64,000 nt of DNA from Porticoccus sp033791605 (GTDB lineage Bacteria; Pseudomonadota; Gammaproteobacteria; Pseudomonadales; Porticoccaceae): positions 34,674 to 98,673 of the forward strand of contig JASJGJ010000012.1 of NCBI GenBank assembly GCA_033791605.1, written 5' to 3'. A program made the position numbers and the translations under genes. Positions 62,301 to 64,000 of this stretch are shown in pieces. The notes below the pieces were generated by a model, which was not told the DNA's origin, made no database searches, and worked only from the letters and a program-made list of their open reading frames with translations. The stretch's first letter is position 1, and each line of letters begins with the position of its first letter.

Positions 62301-63611
62301 ATGGTCACAAGTGGTACAAAGTTGATAGAGGAGCTACAGGCTAGAGGTTTGGTTGCCCAGATGACGGGCGATGGTGGGCTGGCCGAGCATTTATCGACAG
62401 GGTGTCGCACCCTCTATTGTGGCTTTGATCCCACTGCGGACAGCCTTCATATTGGTAGTTTAGTCCCCTTGCTGGCTTTGAAGCGTTTTCAGGAGGCGGG
62501 ACACAAACCGGTTGCTTTAGTGGGCGGTGCAACAGGGTTGATTGGTGATCCCAGTTTTAAAGCGCAAGAGCGGAAGCTCAATACCCCTGATGTCGTGGCA
62601 AGCTGGGTTGAGTCGATTCGACATCAAGTATCCCGCTTTGTAGACTTTGATGCGGGGGATTGCTCGGCAGAAGTGGTCAATAATCTGGATTGGATTGGCA
62701 AAATGGATTTGCTTAGCTTCCTGCGGGATGTGGGTAAGCATTTCTCTATTAATAATATGGTCAACAAAGAATCCGTGAAGCAGCGGCTTGATCGGGAGGG
62801 GGCAGGTATTTCCTATACCGAGTTCACCTATATGTTGCTTCAGTCTTATGATTTTGCCGAACTAAATCGCTTGCATGGCTGCACGTTGCAAATTGGCGGG
62901 TCGGATCAGTGGGGTAATATTACCGGGGGGATAGATTTAACGCGGCGGCTCAATAGTCATCAGGTTTTTGGTATGACCCTGCCGTTGGTGACGAAATCAG
63001 ACGGCACTAAATTCGGTAAAACGGAAACCGGTACTATATGGCTCGACCCTGCCAAGACCTCTCCTTATTCTTTTTATCAATTTTGGTTGAATACATCAGA
63101 TGCAGATGTGTACAAATTCCTTCGTTATTTTACTTTCTTGCCAATAGGTGAAATTGAGGCAATTGAGCGGGCCGATGCGGACATTCAAGGTAGAAAGTCT
63201 GCTCAGGGAGTCCTTGCTAGGGAAGTGACGGAGCTTGTACATGGAAATTCTGGTCTGGAAGCGGCAGAAAGGATTACCGAAGCGCTGTTTTCGGGAGGAC
63301 TTGATTCCTTGACCGAAAATGATCTGAAGCAGCTCAAGCAGGATGGTATGCCAGCTAGTGATTTAAATGCTGCCGAGTTAGAGGGGCAAATGCTGACGGG
63401 TGTTTTTGCTGACTGCGGCCTCGTTCAGGCGGGACGAGAAGTTAAAGATGCGTTGGGGCGTAATGCTGTATTAATTAATGGTGTTGCAAAGGGTTCAGCG
63501 GATAATATGAATGTAGTTGAATGTTTTGCAGCAGAGCATGCGCTTTTTGGGCGTTTCTTTATGGTCAAGCTGGGAAAGAAAAAGCATCATTTGTTTGAAC
63601 TGACCTTGTAG
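62301..63611 (+). CDS. tyrS: tyrosine--tRNA ligase
   Basis: Class I aminoacyl-tRNA synthetase, 436 residues (E. coli 424). The HIGH-type motif is DSLHIGSLVPL, and the KMSKS-type motif is KFGKT in SDGTKFGKTETG; LQIGGSDQWGNI binds tyrosine. An S4 RNA-binding domain fills the C terminus. In Pseudomonas the same gene order puts it directly before an rRNA operon. Confidence 0.97.
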   Translation: MVTSGTKLIEELQARGLVAQMTGDGGLAEHLSTGCRTLYCGFDPTADSLHIGSLVPLLALKRFQEAGHKPVALVGGATGLIGDPSFKAQERKLNTPDVVASWVESIRHQVSRFVDFDAGDCSAEVVNNLDWIGKMDLLSFLRDVGKHFSINNMVNKESVKQRLDREGAGISYTEFTYMLLQSYDFAELNRLHGCTLQIGGSDQWGNITGGIDLTRRLNSHQVFGMTLPLVTKSDGTKFGKTETGTIWLDPAKTSPYSFYQFWLNTSDADVYKFLRYFTFLPIGEIEAIERADADIQGRKSAQGVLAREVTELVHGNSGLEAAERITEALFSGGLDSLTENDLKQLKQDGMPASDLNAAELEGQMLTGVFADCGLVQAGREVKDALGRNAVLINGVAKGSADNMNVVECFAAEHALFGRFFMVKLGKKKHHLFELTL

Positions 63612-63624
63612 TGTGTAATTAGAA

Positions 63625-63660
63625 ACAAAACCCCAGCCTTTGTGTTGGGGTTTTGTTTTT
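63625..63660 (+). terminator. rho-independent terminator of tyrS
   Basis: ACAAAACCCCA (63625-63635) and TGGGGTTTTGT (63646-63656) form perfect 11-bp arms followed by T-rich sequence. Confidence 0.9.
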
Positions 63661-63837
63661 GTGGGCAGTTAAAAACTGTCTATTTCGTACCCGGAAAGTG
63701 GAATAAAAAATAAAAAATAAAAGTGTTAGCGGCTGAAAGCTAGTTGATAAAAGGTACTCCTTGAATTAGGTCTATGTACCTTTGCCTAGTAATTGAGAAA
63801 AGCGCCGTAAAAGATTAATAGTTTTGATAGAAATCGT

Positions 63838-63865
63838 TTGACAGCAGTATGTAAAACGCTAGAAT
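63838..63865 (+). promoter_or_regulatory. rRNA-type promoter, distal
   Basis: TTGACA (63838-63843), 16-base spacer, TAGAAT (63860-63865), then a GC-rich discriminator (GCGCGTCC) typical of stringently controlled stable-RNA promoters. An upstream A/T-rich stretch (63690-63837) could act as an UP element. The region 63612-63837 has no gene. Confidence 0.75.
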
Positions 63866-63951
63866 GCGCGTCCGCTTCGAGGTTAACGAGAGGCGGGAGA
63901 TTGGCGGCGTTAAATGGTGAAGTTTTTAATACGAAATATCATCAAACGCAG

Positions 63952-63979
63952 TTGACATTAAGGCGGCAATCGGTAGAAT
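63952..63979 (+). promoter_or_regulatory. rRNA-type promoter, proximal
   Basis: TTGACA (63952-63957), 16-base spacer, TAGAAT (63974-63979), then GCGCAGCC. The hexamers, spacing and GC-rich start are the same as in the promoter 114 bases upstream. The downstream gene, expected to be a 16S rRNA gene from synteny, lies outside the window. Confidence 0.75.
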
Positions 63980-64000
63980 GCGCAGCCCGCTCCTAGAGAG

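Overview
The window is a stretch of a gammaproteobacterial chromosome of moderate GC content, most like the Pseudomonas/Cellvibrionales side of the class. This rests on gene order: ubiH-ubiI next to pepP, ygfB and zapA with 6S RNA before the folate cyclo-ligase gene; divergent rpiA/ilvA; tkt-epd-pgk-fba; and argC...erpA-anmK-M23 peptidase-tyrS leading to rRNA-type promoters. Small families such as TIGR02449 and TIGR02647 fit too. Nearly all of it is housekeeping chromosome. The accessory parts are an acetone carboxylase operon at the left and a short mobile-cassette region near 48.5-50.5 kb.

Layout. 1-8.1 kb: a sigma-54 activator (AcoR/AcxR type, cut by the window edge) diverges from acxABC, which encodes ATP-dependent acetone carboxylase (acetone + HCO3- to acetoacetate). 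A consensus -24/-12 promoter lies in front of acxA, and an unexpected SecB-like chaperone gene follows. 8.3-13.6 kb (minus strand): an S-adenosylmethionine cycle operon, an ArsR-methyltransferase fusion regulator (SahR-like), metK, ahcY, metF and rsmE, with a palindromic operator at its head. 13.7-19.2 kb (plus): tkt, epd, pgk, fba. 19.2-29.8 kb: small unknowns, an alpha/beta hydrolase, serA divergent from a D-2-hydroxyglutarate dehydrogenase gene, FAH and MaoC proteins, an MFS transporter, SrkA kinase and rpiA. 30-42.5 kb: ilvA, alkaline phosphatase, pyruvate kinase, folate cyclo-ligase, 6S RNA, zapA and its coiled-coil partner, ygfB-pepP-ubiH-ubiI, a lone gcvH and rlmI.

42.8-48.1 kb: small proteins, MscS, a CorA-family transporter, and a sulfur-type module (two half-size YeeE/YedE transporters, a DUF2892 protein and a Crp/Fnr regulator). 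48.5-50.5 kb: a gene-cassette cluster with at least two convincing integron attC sites and no integrase in the window. Its cargo includes a protein with a HEPN-like R-x4-H motif, a peroxiredoxin and a STAS/SpoIIAA-like protein. 50.6-56.1 kb: hemB, hemL, a DUF924 gene, hemJ and a CLC channel. 56.3-64 kb: argC, a membrane protein, bactofilin, erpA, a DsrE-like secreted protein, anmK, an OapA/M23 endopeptidase and tyrS. Two tandem rRNA-type promoters at the right edge predict that a 16S-23S-5S operon begins just outside.

The parts most worth a second look are the attC cassette cluster (including a degenerate, possibly Vibrio-repeat-like third site), the SecB paralogue behind acetone carboxylase, and the shared operator between the SAM-cycle and transketolase operons. 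No tRNA genes, CRISPR arrays, IS elements or prophage genes were seen.
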